Shown: positions 17,110 to 25,537 of the stretch, piece by piece
Numbering within the stretch: position 1 is the stretch's first letter
How the letters are laid out: each line of letters begins with the position of its first letter
From: Halobacillus sp. Marseille-Q1614
GTDB lineage: Bacteria; Bacillota; Bacilli; Bacillales; Halobacillaceae
Reading direction: 5' to 3'
DNA length: 64,000 nucleotides
NCBI RefSeq assembly: GCF_902809865.1
Contig: NZ_CADDWH010000001.1
Span: forward strand, 558,001 to 622,000
Notes under the pieces: generated by a model
Told to the model about the DNA's origin: nothing
The model's database searches: none
The model's input: only the letters and a program-made list of their open reading frames with translations
Position numbers and translations under genes: made by a program

Positions 17110-17288
17110 ATTGACCGTGAGGAAGCGGTATTGATCGCTAGGAAGCAAAAAGTGAACTGGAAGAAGTCGAACTTGATGATGGACACTTTGAAATCGAGTT
17201 TAAAGACGGAAATACTGAATATGAAGTGACAGTTCACGGCGGGACAGGTGAAGTCATCGAATTTGAAAAAGACAACGATAACGATTAA
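17110..17288 (+). pseudogene. Decayed PepSY-domain fragment
   Basis: The segment reads IDREEAVLIARKQ in one frame. After a shift near 17146 it reads ELEEVELDDGHFEIEFKDG, then YEVTVHGGTGEVIEFEK, to TAA. This is a PepSY domain (I-x-x-E-E-A-x-x-I-A ... Y-E-V-x-V-x-x-x-T-G-E-V). There is no start codon, no signal peptide and a frameshift, so it is a remnant. A terminator follows at 17303. Confidence 0.65.
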
Positions 17289-17302
17289 ACTTATCTTTAA
17301 AA

Positions 17303-17332
17303 GGAACCGACTTAACAGGTTGGTTCTTTTTT
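17303..17332 (+). terminator. Terminator after the PepSY remnant
   Basis: GAACCGAC/GTTGGTTC stem (one G-T pair) with a TTTTTT tail. Confidence 0.6.
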
Positions 17333-17395
17333 CGTCTTAAAGGCTCAGAATTTTGATATAATGAAAAAAAAGAAGTAAGGGAGCCTGCAGAGGGG

Positions 17396-18007
17396 ATGAC
17401 TATAATTTCTAAATCAATACAACATTTAGTGAAAGAAGTCCTTTTTGTTAAGCAGGAAGTCGTCAAGATGCCGGATGAATTTAAGCTCATTGGCCAGGGA
17501 AGAAGTGCGGCCGTATTTAAATGGGAAGGCTCTCCTTCATGTGCAGTCAAAATATTTTACCCTGATTATCATCATCTGGCCATTCAAGAAGGAGATATTT
17601 ACAAAAGACTGTCTAACCATCATTACTTTCCTGAATTAGTGGAAGTGGGCGACGGTTTTCTCGTTCTCGAATTATTAGATGGAATCACTATTTATGATTG
17701 CCTGGTAACAGGAGTTCCTATCACACCTGAGATGGTGAAAGAAGTGGATAACGCTCTGGATTACGCGAAGGAACGAGGTCTAAACCCTTCGGATATCCAC
17801 CTTAAAAACATCATATTAACTAAGGAAGGCAAAATAAAAGTTATTGATGTCGTACGTTTTAATCAGGATAAAGAATGCCCGCACTGGTCTGATTTAAAGA
17901 AAGCCTATTACACTTATTATCAAAAAAAGTATTTTCCTAAGAAAATGACACCGCTGTTAGTTGAAGTTATCATCCGCTTATATCGAAAAAGGCTTCTGCC
18001 TATCTAA
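17396..18007 (+). CDS. YrzF-like small protein-kinase-fold protein
   Basis: 203 aa. A compact Ser/Thr kinase-like fold: glycine loop GQGRSAAVFKW (residues about 33-43), AVKIF with the ATP-binding lysine, an LDDG-like hinge LELLDGITIYD, the catalytic-loop equivalent SDIHLKNIIL and a DFG-equivalent VIDVVRF. The canonical HRDxKxxN becomes S-D-I-H-x-K-N, the arrangement I recall for the YrzF/YbdM group. The ribosome site is ambiguous because GAGGGG abuts the ATG and AAGGGAG lies 12 bases away. The substrate is unknown. Confidence 0.7.
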   Translation: MTIISKSIQHLVKEVLFVKQEVVKMPDEFKLIGQGRSAAVFKWEGSPSCAVKIFYPDYHHLAIQEGDIYKRLSNHHYFPELVEVGDGFLVLELLDGITIYDCLVTGVPITPEMVKEVDNALDYAKERGLNPSDIHLKNIILTKEGKIKVIDVVRFNQDKECPHWSDLKKAYYTYYQKKYFPKKMTPLLVEVIIRLYRKRLLPI

Positions 18008-18069
18008 AAGTTTTACCTGTACTTTCTGTGGGAAAGGGTTCTACAAAAGCAGAAAGGCGGGATGTAAAA

Positions 18070-18309
18070 ATGTCTCAATATCGATTAAATAACGTTGAAG
18101 TAGGTAAAAATTATTCAGCTAAAGAGCTCGACAGCTTCGTATCCACGACGGATGTTGTCTTGCTGGCTAACAATGAATCACAGCTTTTTACAGATCCGGA
18201 ACGTGAATATAAAGTAACTGACGAATTTGAAGGTTTCTTTGAACATTCTTCAGACGATGGAGAAAAATATTTCAGAGAAAAGAAAGCTTATGTAGTTGAA
18301 AAAGTATAG
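18070..18309 (+). CDS. Small uncharacterised acidic protein
   Basis: 79 aa from the ATG at 18070, chosen because AAAGGCGGG lies 8 bases before it; the frame is open further upstream without a ribosome site. The sequence MSQYRLNNVEVGKNYSAKEL and the acidic C-terminal half (DDGEKYFREKKAYVVEKV) match no family I recognise. It has no signal peptide or membrane segment. It follows the kinase-like gene by 62 bases, possibly in one transcript, and is closed by its own terminator. Confidence 0.6.
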   Translation: MSQYRLNNVEVGKNYSAKELDSFVSTTDVVLLANNESQLFTDPEREYKVTDEFEGFFEHSSDDGEKYFREKKAYVVEKV

Positions 18310-18316
18310 AGTATCT

Positions 18317-18349
18317 CCCTCTTCGTTTTCATGAAGAGGGATTTTTTTT
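18317..18349 (+). terminator. Terminator
   Basis: CCCTCTTC/GAAGAGGG stem with eight Ts. Confidence 0.85.
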
Positions 18350-18398
18350 GAAGATTTGTAACTGATTGATTGAGCGGCTTGATGATGGTTTGCTCAAA

Positions 18399-18412
18399 AG
18401 CAAGCGCTTTAC
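18399..18412. promoter_or_regulatory. cre-like site before the lacI-family gene
   Basis: AGCAAGCGCTTTAC. Its complement matches the CcpA cre consensus at 12 of 14 positions. It sits 30 bases upstream of the predicted -35 element. Confidence 0.35.
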
Positions 18413-18441
18413 AGTAATCGAAAAATATTCCATGTAAGGGG

Positions 18442-18470
18442 TTGCAATATTAAGAATATTCCGGTAGTGT
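18442..18470 (+). promoter_or_regulatory. Promoter of the lacI-family gene
   Basis: TTGCAA, 17-base spacer, TAGTGT. The operator begins 16 bases further downstream. Confidence 0.5.
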
Positions 18471-18486
18471 AATTACCAAGTTGTAT

Positions 18487-18500
18487 CCGAAACGTTTTGG
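18487..18500. promoter_or_regulatory. Operator 1 (autoregulatory)
   Basis: CCGAAACGTTTTGG, a LacI-type palindrome with a central CG, between promoter and start codon of the regulator gene. Two near-identical copies lie before the target operon. Confidence 0.7.
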
Positions 18501-18510
18501 AGGATTAGTA

Positions 18511-19515
18511 ATGACAACCATAAAACATATTGCACAACAAGCAGGAGTTTCTGTAACAACGGTTTCCAGGGCGCTTAATGGGTACTCTGATGTAAATGCA
18601 AAGACCCGAAAAAAAATTAAGAAAGTAGCCAAAGAACTTAATTACAGTCCCAACTCACTTGCAAGAAGCTTAGTTAAAAATCAATCGGAAACCATTGGCC
18701 TTTTAGTATCTGGGTTTTCAAAGGAAAGCGTAAAGGATGGTTTCACTGTTGAAGTAATGTCTGGAATAAACAATTATGCAGCTGAAACAGAATATGATTT
18801 AGTATTATTTAATACGGATTCCTCGAGACAACGAAAAAAAACATATACTCAGCTTTGCAAAGAAAGAAGAGTAGATGGTGTGATCTTACAAGGAATAAAA
18901 AGAGATGATCCATACTTGCAGGAAGTTTTAGAGTCAGATATTCCTTGTGTATTTATAGATATACCTGTGAGTTCTGAGCATGTAGGTTATGTTTCAACAA
19001 ATAATGTGGAGGGTGCCAAACAAGCCGTTCTTTATTTATTAGAGAATGGCCACCAGGAAGTCGCGATGATTAACGGTCACCAGCAGGCTTTCGTCAGTCA
19101 GGAAAGACTTGAAGGATACAAACAGGCTCTTGATGAATTTAACTTGCCTTACAAAGAAAACTTAACTGTTGATGGGGGATTTATGGAAGAAGAAGCGTAT
19201 CAAAAAGCTCTATCATTGCTTAAAGATCACGAATCCATAGACGGTTTGTTTTGTGCCAGTGATTTAATGGCTATTGGAGCTATGAGAGCAGCTAAGGAAT
19301 TAAATATTAAAATTCCTGAAGATCTTTCTATTATAGGCTATGATGATATACCGCTGGCCAGATATGTTTCACCTTCTCTTACGACAATTTCCCAGGATAA
19401 ATATGAACTCGGGTTTCAGGCAGCGAAAATGCTCGTCAGCATGCTGAAACAGCAAAGTGCTCCGGAAAGGTGTATTTTAGAAACAAAATTAATTGTAAGA
19501 GAGTCCACAAAATAA
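18511..19515 (+). CDS. LacI-family transcriptional regulator
   Basis: 334 aa from the ATG at 18511 (GGAGG 8 bases before it; the upstream extension runs through the operator). The N-terminal helix-turn-helix is IKHIAQQAGVSVTTVSRALNG. It is followed by the hinge NYSPNSLARSLV and a periplasmic-binding-type sensor domain with IDGLFCASDLMAIGAM and LSIIGYDDIPLARYVSPSLT. It probably represses itself and the downstream glucosidase/ABC operon through CCGAAACGTTTCGG sites until a sugar ligand binds. Confidence 0.9.
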   Translation: MTTIKHIAQQAGVSVTTVSRALNGYSDVNAKTRKKIKKVAKELNYSPNSLARSLVKNQSETIGLLVSGFSKESVKDGFTVEVMSGINNYAAETEYDLVLFNTDSSRQRKKTYTQLCKERRVDGVILQGIKRDDPYLQEVLESDIPCVFIDIPVSSEHVGYVSTNNVEGAKQAVLYLLENGHQEVAMINGHQQAFVSQERLEGYKQALDEFNLPYKENLTVDGGFMEEEAYQKALSLLKDHESIDGLFCASDLMAIGAMRAAKELNIKIPEDLSIIGYDDIPLARYVSPSLTTISQDKYELGFQAAKMLVSMLKQQSAPERCILETKLIVRESTK

Positions 19516-19531
19516 TTTTTTTACTCAACGT

Positions 19532-19545
19532 CCGAAACGTTTCGG
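19532..19545. promoter_or_regulatory. Operator 2
   Basis: CCGAAACGTTTCGG, a perfect 14-bp palindrome before the glucosidase gene. Confidence 0.8.
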
Positions 19546-19564
19546 GTTTTTAAATAGGTAAAAT

Positions 19565-19578
19565 CCAAAACGTTTCGG
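19565..19578. promoter_or_regulatory. Operator 3
   Basis: CCAAAACGTTTCGG, one base different from operator 2 and 33 bases from it, about three helical turns. The glucosidase ATG follows 23 bases later. Confidence 0.75.
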
Positions 19579-19600
19579 TTAAAAATAAAGGAGGCTTACG

Positions 19601-21718
19601 ATGGATTATCGTGCAATCAAAGAAGGGAACATGTTTCTCTTAACAAAGCAATCAGGAGATATAGAACCTGATCACAGCTATGGATTAGGTTTATACATAA
19701 GTGATACCAGGTTTTTAAGCAAGTGGAGTTATTTTATTAATGATGAGCCTCTTATTCTTTTGGATTCAGATGGTTCCTCTAATTACCGTTCAAAAATGAT
19801 ATTAACTAACCCCCACCAGGAAGAGGGAGGAAGCATTAAATTGTGGAGAGAAAGTGTGGAGGTTAAGAAAGAACATTTTATTTATGACTCTACTTTTTAT
19901 GAGAAAGTTACGCTCAAAAACTATAGCCCTAATCCTGTTCAATTTTCTTTCAGTTTAAAAGCAGAAGCTGATTTTAAGGATATGTTTCTTATTAGAGGGT
20001 TCCAGAGCGGAAATATTGGCGAGATAGAAGAAGTTGTTTCAAATAGTGATCATTTAACGTTCCATTATAAAGGAGCTGATGGGATCTCACGCACAGCTGA
20101 TATTTCCTGGAACGAGCGGGGGGAGGTAGATGGAAAAGAGAAAAATAATATTCATTTCCAAGTTCACTTAGACCCTCAAGCATCTAAAGAGTTCGTTTTT
20201 AAAGTAGAAGCAGGTATAGACGGCCCGTGTTCTGAGGAAAAACTCGAATTTTCAGAGGCTCTCTTCCGACTTGAAAAATCCCATCAGGAATGGGGAGAAA
20301 AGCTTCCAGTTGTAAATTCAGATTCTCAAGAGTTAAACCTGACGCTGGACCAGGGATTAAAAGATTTAAGAATGTTAATCTCCGATATAGGATTTGGACC
20401 TTTCCCTGTTGCCGGACTTCCGTGGTTTGGGGTGCCGTTTGGCAGAGACAGCTTAATCGCGGCTTGGCAGCTGCTTCCATTCTCTCCTGAAGCGGCCAAA
20501 GGAACATTATTTACCTTGGCCCACTACCAAGGGACAGAAAAAGATGGCTGGAGGGATGAGCAGCCAGGGAAAATCATGCATGAGCTTCGAGAAGGGGAAC
20601 TGGCAAAGACGAACCAGGTGCCTTTTACTCCTTACTATGGTTCCATTGATTCAACCCCGCTGTTTCTAATGCTGCTGACTGAATATGTGAAGTGGACAGG
20701 CGACTTAGAAACGTTCAAACAATTAGACAGCCATGTTGAGAAAGCGCTTCATTGGATCGAAGAATCTGGTGACTTAAACAATGATGAATTTGTGGAATAC
20801 TTTCAGGAATCCTCAAAAGGAATAGCTAATCAAGGATGGAAAGATTCTGCTGATTCCGTTGTTCATAAAGAAGGCAAGTATGCAGAAGCACCTATTGCTC
20901 TAGTTGAAGTTCAAGGTTATGTGTATCAAGCGAAAACAGGGCTTGCTGATATATATCAATCCAAAGGAGATCAAGCAAAAGCAGATCAGCTAAATAGAGA
21001 GGCAGAAAGTCTTCGGGTGAAATTTGAAAAAGAATTCTGGTTAGAGGATGAAAAATTTTATGCGATTGCCCTTGATAAAGACAAAAAGCAAGTAGCATCC
21101 ATCACTTCGAATCCGGGTCACTTGCTGCTTTCAAATATTACCTCTTCTAAGAGAAGTAAGGATATTGCTGAGAGACTATTATCGGAAGAAATGTTTTCAG
21201 GTTATGGAATAAGGACGATGGCGGATTCCGAAAGAGCCTACAATCCCATGAGCTATCATGATGGAAGCGTTTGGCCGCATGATAACAGTTTATCTTTACT
21301 TGGGATGAGTAAGTTAGGTTTCACGAAGGAAGTTGAAAAACTGGTGAACGCTCTTCTTGAAGCATCCTCTCAGTTTGAACACCGTCGTCTTCCTGAATTA
21401 TTTTGCGGATACTCAAGAGAGCGGGGGAAAATTATTCGTTACCCGGTAGCATGCTCTCCGCAGGCGTGGGCAGCTGGTACGTCTTTAACATTGATCCAGT
21501 CTCTGTTAGGAATATTTCCAAACGCTATGGAGGGAGTAATTTCAATTAATCCTACTCTTTGCGGACAAATTAATGAATTAACAGTACATCAACTTCCAAT
21601 TGCCAAAGGTTATTTAAGTCTGCAAGTTTTACGGACAGAGGGATCTTTACAGGTAGATATATTAGAAAACACCACAGGATTGAAACTTATTTCGAATCAA
21701 ACGGTGGGCTCTAAATAA
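19601..21718 (+). CDS. Glycogen-debranching-type glycoside hydrolase, cytoplasmic
   Basis: 705 aa. An N-terminal beta-sandwich of the GDE_N type (residues about 1-210, containing SYGLGLYISDTRFLSKW) precedes an (alpha/alpha)6 barrel. Barrel landmarks are GVPFGRDSLIAAWQ near residue 285, NQGWKDSADSVVHKEGK near 410 and YNPMSYHDGSVWPHDNSL near 550, which hold the acidic catalytic residues in this clan. There is no signal peptide. Relatives cleave alpha-glucosidic bonds of imported oligosaccharides or glucosyl solutes; the exact substrate is not readable. AAGGAGG precedes the ATG. First gene of an operon with a sugar importer. Confidence 0.8.
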   Translation: MDYRAIKEGNMFLLTKQSGDIEPDHSYGLGLYISDTRFLSKWSYFINDEPLILLDSDGSSNYRSKMILTNPHQEEGGSIKLWRESVEVKKEHFIYDSTFYEKVTLKNYSPNPVQFSFSLKAEADFKDMFLIRGFQSGNIGEIEEVVSNSDHLTFHYKGADGISRTADISWNERGEVDGKEKNNIHFQVHLDPQASKEFVFKVEAGIDGPCSEEKLEFSEALFRLEKSHQEWGEKLPVVNSDSQELNLTLDQGLKDLRMLISDIGFGPFPVAGLPWFGVPFGRDSLIAAWQLLPFSPEAAKGTLFTLAHYQGTEKDGWRDEQPGKIMHELREGELAKTNQVPFTPYYGSIDSTPLFLMLLTEYVKWTGDLETFKQLDSHVEKALHWIEESGDLNNDEFVEYFQESSKGIANQGWKDSADSVVHKEGKYAEAPIALVEVQGYVYQAKTGLADIYQSKGDQAKADQLNREAESLRVKFEKEFWLEDEKFYAIALDKDKKQVASITSNPGHLLLSNITSSKRSKDIAERLLSEEMFSGYGIRTMADSERAYNPMSYHDGSVWPHDNSLSLLGMSKLGFTKEVEKLVNALLEASSQFEHRRLPELFCGYSRERGKIIRYPVACSPQAWAAGTSLTLIQSLLGIFPNAMEGVISINPTLCGQINELTVHQLPIAKGYLSLQVLRTEGSLQVDILENTTGLKLISNQTVGSK

Positions 21719-21740
21719 ATTGAATGAGGAGGAGAATGGT

Positions 21741-22991
21741 ATGAAAAGAAAGTTATGGGGTTTTATCAGTTCAATTCTATTGATGATTTTTGTAGTGGCA
21801 GGATGTTCTGGAAATGATGGCACGTCAGGAGACGCAGAACAAACAGAAGATGGAAAAACTGAAATTACATTAGCAGGGTGGGCTTCTTCTCCTGAGGAAG
21901 AAGAATTGCTGAATCAACAGCTGGAAGCTTTTGAAGAAGAAAACCCGGATATTACTGTAAAGCATGAAGTGATCGCCGACCAATATATGGACGTTATGAA
22001 AACTAGATTAGTCGGGGGTGAAGGACCTGACGTCTTTTATTTAGATGCAGTGGAAGCTCCAGCCTTAATTGAAACAGGTGTGTTAGAGCCATTAAGTGGT
22101 TATGTTGACGAGGAATTTGATATCGATGACTTTGAAGATAACTTGATCAACGCGTTTAAAGACGAGGAGGGAGAAGTCTACGGTATTCCTAAAGGATATT
22201 CAACTCTTGGTCTTTTCTATAACAAAGAAATGTTTGAAGAAGCTGGTGTAGAAGTACCGACAAACTGGAAAGAGCTTGAAGAAGCTGCTAAGCAACTGAC
22301 AACGGAAGAAACAGTTGGATTAGGTGTCGCTCCTGAAATGGCACGTAACCAATTCATTGGGGAATCTGGTGAAGGAGATATGGTAGTTGATGGAAAAGCG
22401 AATTTTGGCACCCAAGAAGTAATCGAAGCCCTTCAGCCAGTAGTAGATTTACGTGAAGAAGGAGCAGCTGCTGCTCCTTCTGAAATGGGATCTAATTCTA
22501 CAGGCGAAATGTTTGGTCAGGGACGTGCAGCCATGGTTATGGAGGGGAACTGGAATGTTCCTTACTTAAATGAAACGTTCCCTGATATGGATTATGGAGT
22601 GGCTGAGGTTCCAGAAATTGGCGGGACTAAAGGAACGATGGCATTTACCGTGTCTTATGTGATGAACCAGGCTTCTCAGAAAAAAGAAGCTTCATGGAAG
22701 CTAATCTCATATTTAACAGGCAAAGAAGGAATGAAAACTTGGACAGAAACAGGGTTAGAGCTTCCCGCTCGTCAATCGGTTGCTGATGAATTAGGCTATG
22801 AAAATGACGAAGTACGCGGTCCTCTTGTTGCAGGTGCTGAATACGCAACCGTTTGGTCTGACGGTCCTAATCTGCCTACGATTTATAACAACTTTAACAA
22901 TGAATTTTTAGCAGCCTTCTTAGGTGAAAAATCATTAGAAGACGCTTTGAAAACCGGAGAAGAAGTAGCTAATAATGAAATTGGTCAATAA
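21741..22991 (+). CDS. Sugar ABC transporter substrate-binding lipoprotein
   Basis: 416 aa. The signal peptide ends in a lipobox with C22 (FVVAGC). The mature part is of the MalE class (family 1 binding protein), with WASSPEEEELLNQQLEAF and GPDVFYLDAVEAPALIETG. It captures an oligosaccharide or glycoside outside the cell. The ATG at 21741 follows GAGGAGGAG. Strongly acidic composition. It lies 22 bases after the hydrolase stop. Confidence 0.9.
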   Translation: MKRKLWGFISSILLMIFVVAGCSGNDGTSGDAEQTEDGKTEITLAGWASSPEEEELLNQQLEAFEEENPDITVKHEVIADQYMDVMKTRLVGGEGPDVFYLDAVEAPALIETGVLEPLSGYVDEEFDIDDFEDNLINAFKDEEGEVYGIPKGYSTLGLFYNKEMFEEAGVEVPTNWKELEEAAKQLTTEETVGLGVAPEMARNQFIGESGEGDMVVDGKANFGTQEVIEALQPVVDLREEGAAAAPSEMGSNSTGEMFGQGRAAMVMEGNWNVPYLNETFPDMDYGVAEVPEIGGTKGTMAFTVSYVMNQASQKKEASWKLISYLTGKEGMKTWTETGLELPARQSVADELGYENDEVRGPLVAGAEYATVWSDGPNLPTIYNNFNNEFLAAFLGEKSLEDALKTGEEVANNEIGQ

Positions 22992-22997
22992 AGCTTC

Positions 22998-23022
22998 GGG
23001 AGGCCTCTTAAACCGGCCTCCC
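22998..23022 (+). other. Intercistronic hairpin after the binding-protein gene
   Basis: GGGAGGCC/GGCCTCCC with a 9-base loop and no T-run. Such hairpins commonly protect the 3' end of the binding-protein mRNA and keep its level above that of the permeases. Confidence 0.65.
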
Positions 23023-23055
23023 AAGTTACTATTCAATTAAAGGGAGGAATCTCAT

Positions 23056-23997
23056 ATGGAACGTGCTGAGGCTGGAAGTTATTCTAAAGCACGCAAGAAG
23101 AAGAAAAGAAATTATCGACGTTTAATGCAAAGTGTTCTTCAAGGGTATGGGTTTATGCTTCCGACAATACTTGTTTTATTGGTTTTCATACTGGGGCCCG
23201 TTCTTTATGCGGTATTCCTTTCATTTTTTGATGTAACGTTACTAGGAGGCACAGTTTTAAATTATACAGGTGTTGAAAATTATTTAAGAATTATGGATGA
23301 TGCAAGGGCACAGAGAGCTTTATTGAATACTGCCCTATATGTAGGAATTGTAGTCCCAACCCAGACATTTTTGGCGTTATTTTTAGCAGCCACGCTTAAT
23401 GCCGGATTAAAGGGAGAAAAGATTTTCAGAATCATTTACTTCCTGCCGACGTTAACCTCTTCAGCTGTACTCACCCTTATTTTTATGTGGATGTACAACC
23501 AAAACGGACTTATCAATAAGATTTTAGAAACGTTCAATCTCCCTACCTATAATTGGATTGGGGATCCGAACATCGCCTTATATTCCATCATGATTATGAA
23601 TATCTGGGCCACTGCCCCTCTGTTTATGGTCATTTATTTAGCTGCATTGCAAGGAGTGCCAAAAAGCTTATATGAAGCGGCAGAGTTAGATGGTGCTAAC
23701 GTCGTTCAGAGATTTTTGCACATCACTGTTCCGCAGCTTAGGCCAATTACATCATTTGTAGTAATCATGGGATTAATCGGAACCTTTCAATTGTTTGACC
23801 AGTCTTATATTTTCTCCGGGGGATCGGGAGGACCTTCTAACTCTACCCTGACGGTTGTGCTTTTAATATATCAGTATGCCTTTAAATCATTAGGTACAAT
23901 GGGGTATGCAACTGCGATTGCCTTTATGCTTGCCTTAGTTATACTTATCGCAAGTATATTACAAAGAGTTCTATCGAAGGAAGAACAATTCAACTAA
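23056..23997 (+). CDS. Sugar ABC transporter permease (MalF/UgpA type)
   Basis: 313 aa with six predicted membrane segments after a very basic N-terminus (KARKKKKRNYRR). The EAA loop that docks the ATPase reads EAAELDGANVVQRFLHITVPQLRPI near residue 215. AGGGAGG precedes the ATG. It pairs with the next permease. The operon lacks an ATPase, so a shared MsmX-type ATPase encoded elsewhere is likely. Confidence 0.9.
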   Translation: MERAEAGSYSKARKKKKRNYRRLMQSVLQGYGFMLPTILVLLVFILGPVLYAVFLSFFDVTLLGGTVLNYTGVENYLRIMDDARAQRALLNTALYVGIVVPTQTFLALFLAATLNAGLKGEKIFRIIYFLPTLTSSAVLTLIFMWMYNQNGLINKILETFNLPTYNWIGDPNIALYSIMIMNIWATAPLFMVIYLAALQGVPKSLYEAAELDGANVVQRFLHITVPQLRPITSFVVIMGLIGTFQLFDQSYIFSGGSGGPSNSTLTVVLLIYQYAFKSLGTMGYATAIAFMLALVILIASILQRVLSKEEQFN

Positions 23998-24010
23998 TGG
24001 AGGGTACTAA

Positions 24011-24838
24011 ATGAATAAGAAAACATCCTGGGCTAAGAAATTGCTTTACGTTGTATTAATCGCTTATGCACTTATCACATTAGTCCCTTTCGTTTGGGCA
24101 CTTTCTTCGTCATTTAAAAGCTTTGCGGAAATTTCCAGCGGGGTGATGAATTTTATACCAAAAGATTTCACCCTTCAAAATTACGTCCAAATTTTTATTG
24201 AAGAAGAACTTTTCTATCGCTGGCTGCTAAACTCTGTTGCTATTGCAGGCGGGGGTACTGCTTTAAACCTGTTATTTAATTCAATGGCAGGGTACGCTTT
24301 GGCACGCATCAGCTTTCCAGGAAAGCGGATGTGGTTTATGCTCATCCTTGCTGTCATCATGATTCCTGCTCAAGTGACGATGATACCGAATTACTTAATT
24401 CTTAAAGAGCTGGGATGGCTGAACAGTTACCAGGGAATGATCGTCCCTGCTATGATAAATGCTACTTTTATTTTTATGATGCGACAGTTCTTTTTGAATT
24501 TCCCTAAAGAACTGGAGGAGGCAGCTTCTCTCGACGGTTTAGGCAGGTTTGGAACGTTTCTTAAAGTCGTCCTTCCAATGGCTAAGCCAGCATTGGCAGC
24601 TCAGGCCATTTTCGTGTTCATGGGTTTTTGGAACGACTTTATGAGACCGCTTATCATAATGACAGATGCGGAAATGTATACACTGACCGTTGGATTAAAT
24701 TCATTTAAAGGGCAGTATGTGACTTACTGGAATTACATCATGGCTGCATCGATGGTTTTCACAATGCCTGTGCTAGTCCTTTACATGTTCTTCAATAAGT
24801 TCTTTATGAAAGGTCTTTCGTTTACGGCTGATAAATGA
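24011..24838 (+). CDS. Sugar ABC transporter permease (MalG/UgpE type)
   Basis: 275 aa with six membrane segments. The EAA loop is EEAASLDGLGRFGTFLKVVLPMAKPAL near residue 180, and the family end FMKGLSFTADK is present. TGGAGGG lies before the ATG, 13 bases after the partner permease. It closes the operon; no strong terminator is visible before the next gene. Confidence 0.9.
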   Translation: MNKKTSWAKKLLYVVLIAYALITLVPFVWALSSSFKSFAEISSGVMNFIPKDFTLQNYVQIFIEEELFYRWLLNSVAIAGGGTALNLLFNSMAGYALARISFPGKRMWFMLILAVIMIPAQVTMIPNYLILKELGWLNSYQGMIVPAMINATFIFMMRQFFLNFPKELEEAASLDGLGRFGTFLKVVLPMAKPALAAQAIFVFMGFWNDFMRPLIIMTDAEMYTLTVGLNSFKGQYVTYWNYIMAASMVFTMPVLVLYMFFNKFFMKGLSFTADK

Positions 24839-24884
24839 TCTTCCTCTGTTTAATGGTAAAATGCTAGTAAGGAGGGGAATATAA

Positions 24885-25376
24885 ATGTTTAAAAAAATGG
24901 CGACAGATGCATTAGGATTAAGTGATATTGGAAGTGTCATTCAGCCTGAGGATTATGACAAAGTAGATGCTGATGATTATGTGATGGACGAGGATAATGA
25001 AAAGATTTATTTCCTCATCAAATCAAAGGCGGATGAATATTGCTTTACGAACAAGGCACTTATCCATGTAGACGGCACAAGTGCGACAAGCCGAAAGAGA
25101 ACAATGCGCCGCTATCCCTATTACAAATATACATTTTCCAACATTGAGCTTGAAACGGCCGGAACGATTGATTTGGATGTAGAGCTGAAATTTCTTCTGG
25201 GTAATGAAGAATTTGATATTGATATCCATAAGAAATTCATCGAAGAGGTAAAGGATCTATATAAGTCTCTGCTTAAAATTGAAGAGATCACTGAAGAGAA
25301 TAAAACATTTACTGACTTTGCGAACCAGAGCCTGCACACGGCTTCTTCCACTTTACAGAACAGCCGGACGAATTAA
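24885..25376 (+). CDS. YvbH-like PH-domain protein, interrupted by an in-frame stop
   Basis: 163 aa up to TAA at 25374. The N-terminal part is a bacterial PH domain of the YvbH type (residues about 1-125, with YFLIKSKADEYCFTNKALIHVDG and RRYPYYKYTFSNIELET). The C-terminal YvbH extension begins near residue 130 but is cut. The same frame stays open after the stop for 40 more codons that continue the family end (see 25377-25499). AAGGAGGGG precedes the ATG. Either a nonsense mutation or stop-codon readthrough; function unknown. Confidence 0.75.
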   Translation: MFKKMATDALGLSDIGSVIQPEDYDKVDADDYVMDEDNEKIYFLIKSKADEYCFTNKALIHVDGTSATSRKRTMRRYPYYKYTFSNIELETAGTIDLDVELKFLLGNEEFDIDIHKKFIEEVKDLYKSLLKIEEITEENKTFTDFANQSLHTASSTLQNSRTN

Positions 25377-25499
25377 ACAAGACTCTCCCATGAGTTTAGA
25401 GATATCAATGAAACAGCTTTTAACTGGCTTTTAGAAACGAAGGACCAGTACCATATGAAAGAATTCGGACATGTGTTTGATTTATTTATTAAAAACTAA
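25377..25499 (+). pseudogene. In-frame continuation of the YvbH-like gene after the stop
   Basis: Forty codons in the same frame read LSHEFRDINETAFNWLLETK, then QYHMKEFGHVFDLFIKN to TAA at 25497. This is the expected end of the YvbH extension domain. No start codon or ribosome site precedes it, so alone it would not be translated. Confidence 0.65.
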
Positions 25500-25504
25500 A
25501 CAAG

Positions 25505-25537
25505 AAGCGGTCCCATTAGTTGGCGGACCGCTTTTTT
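25505..25537. terminator. Bidirectional terminator
   Basis: AAGCGGTCC/GGACCGCTT stem with TTTTTT on the plus strand, between the convergent YvbH-like and SMR genes. Confidence 0.75.

Noticed and set aside
17254-17550. 98-codon frame on the minus strand
   Set aside because: Antisense to the kinase-like gene and a terminator, with no ribosome site.
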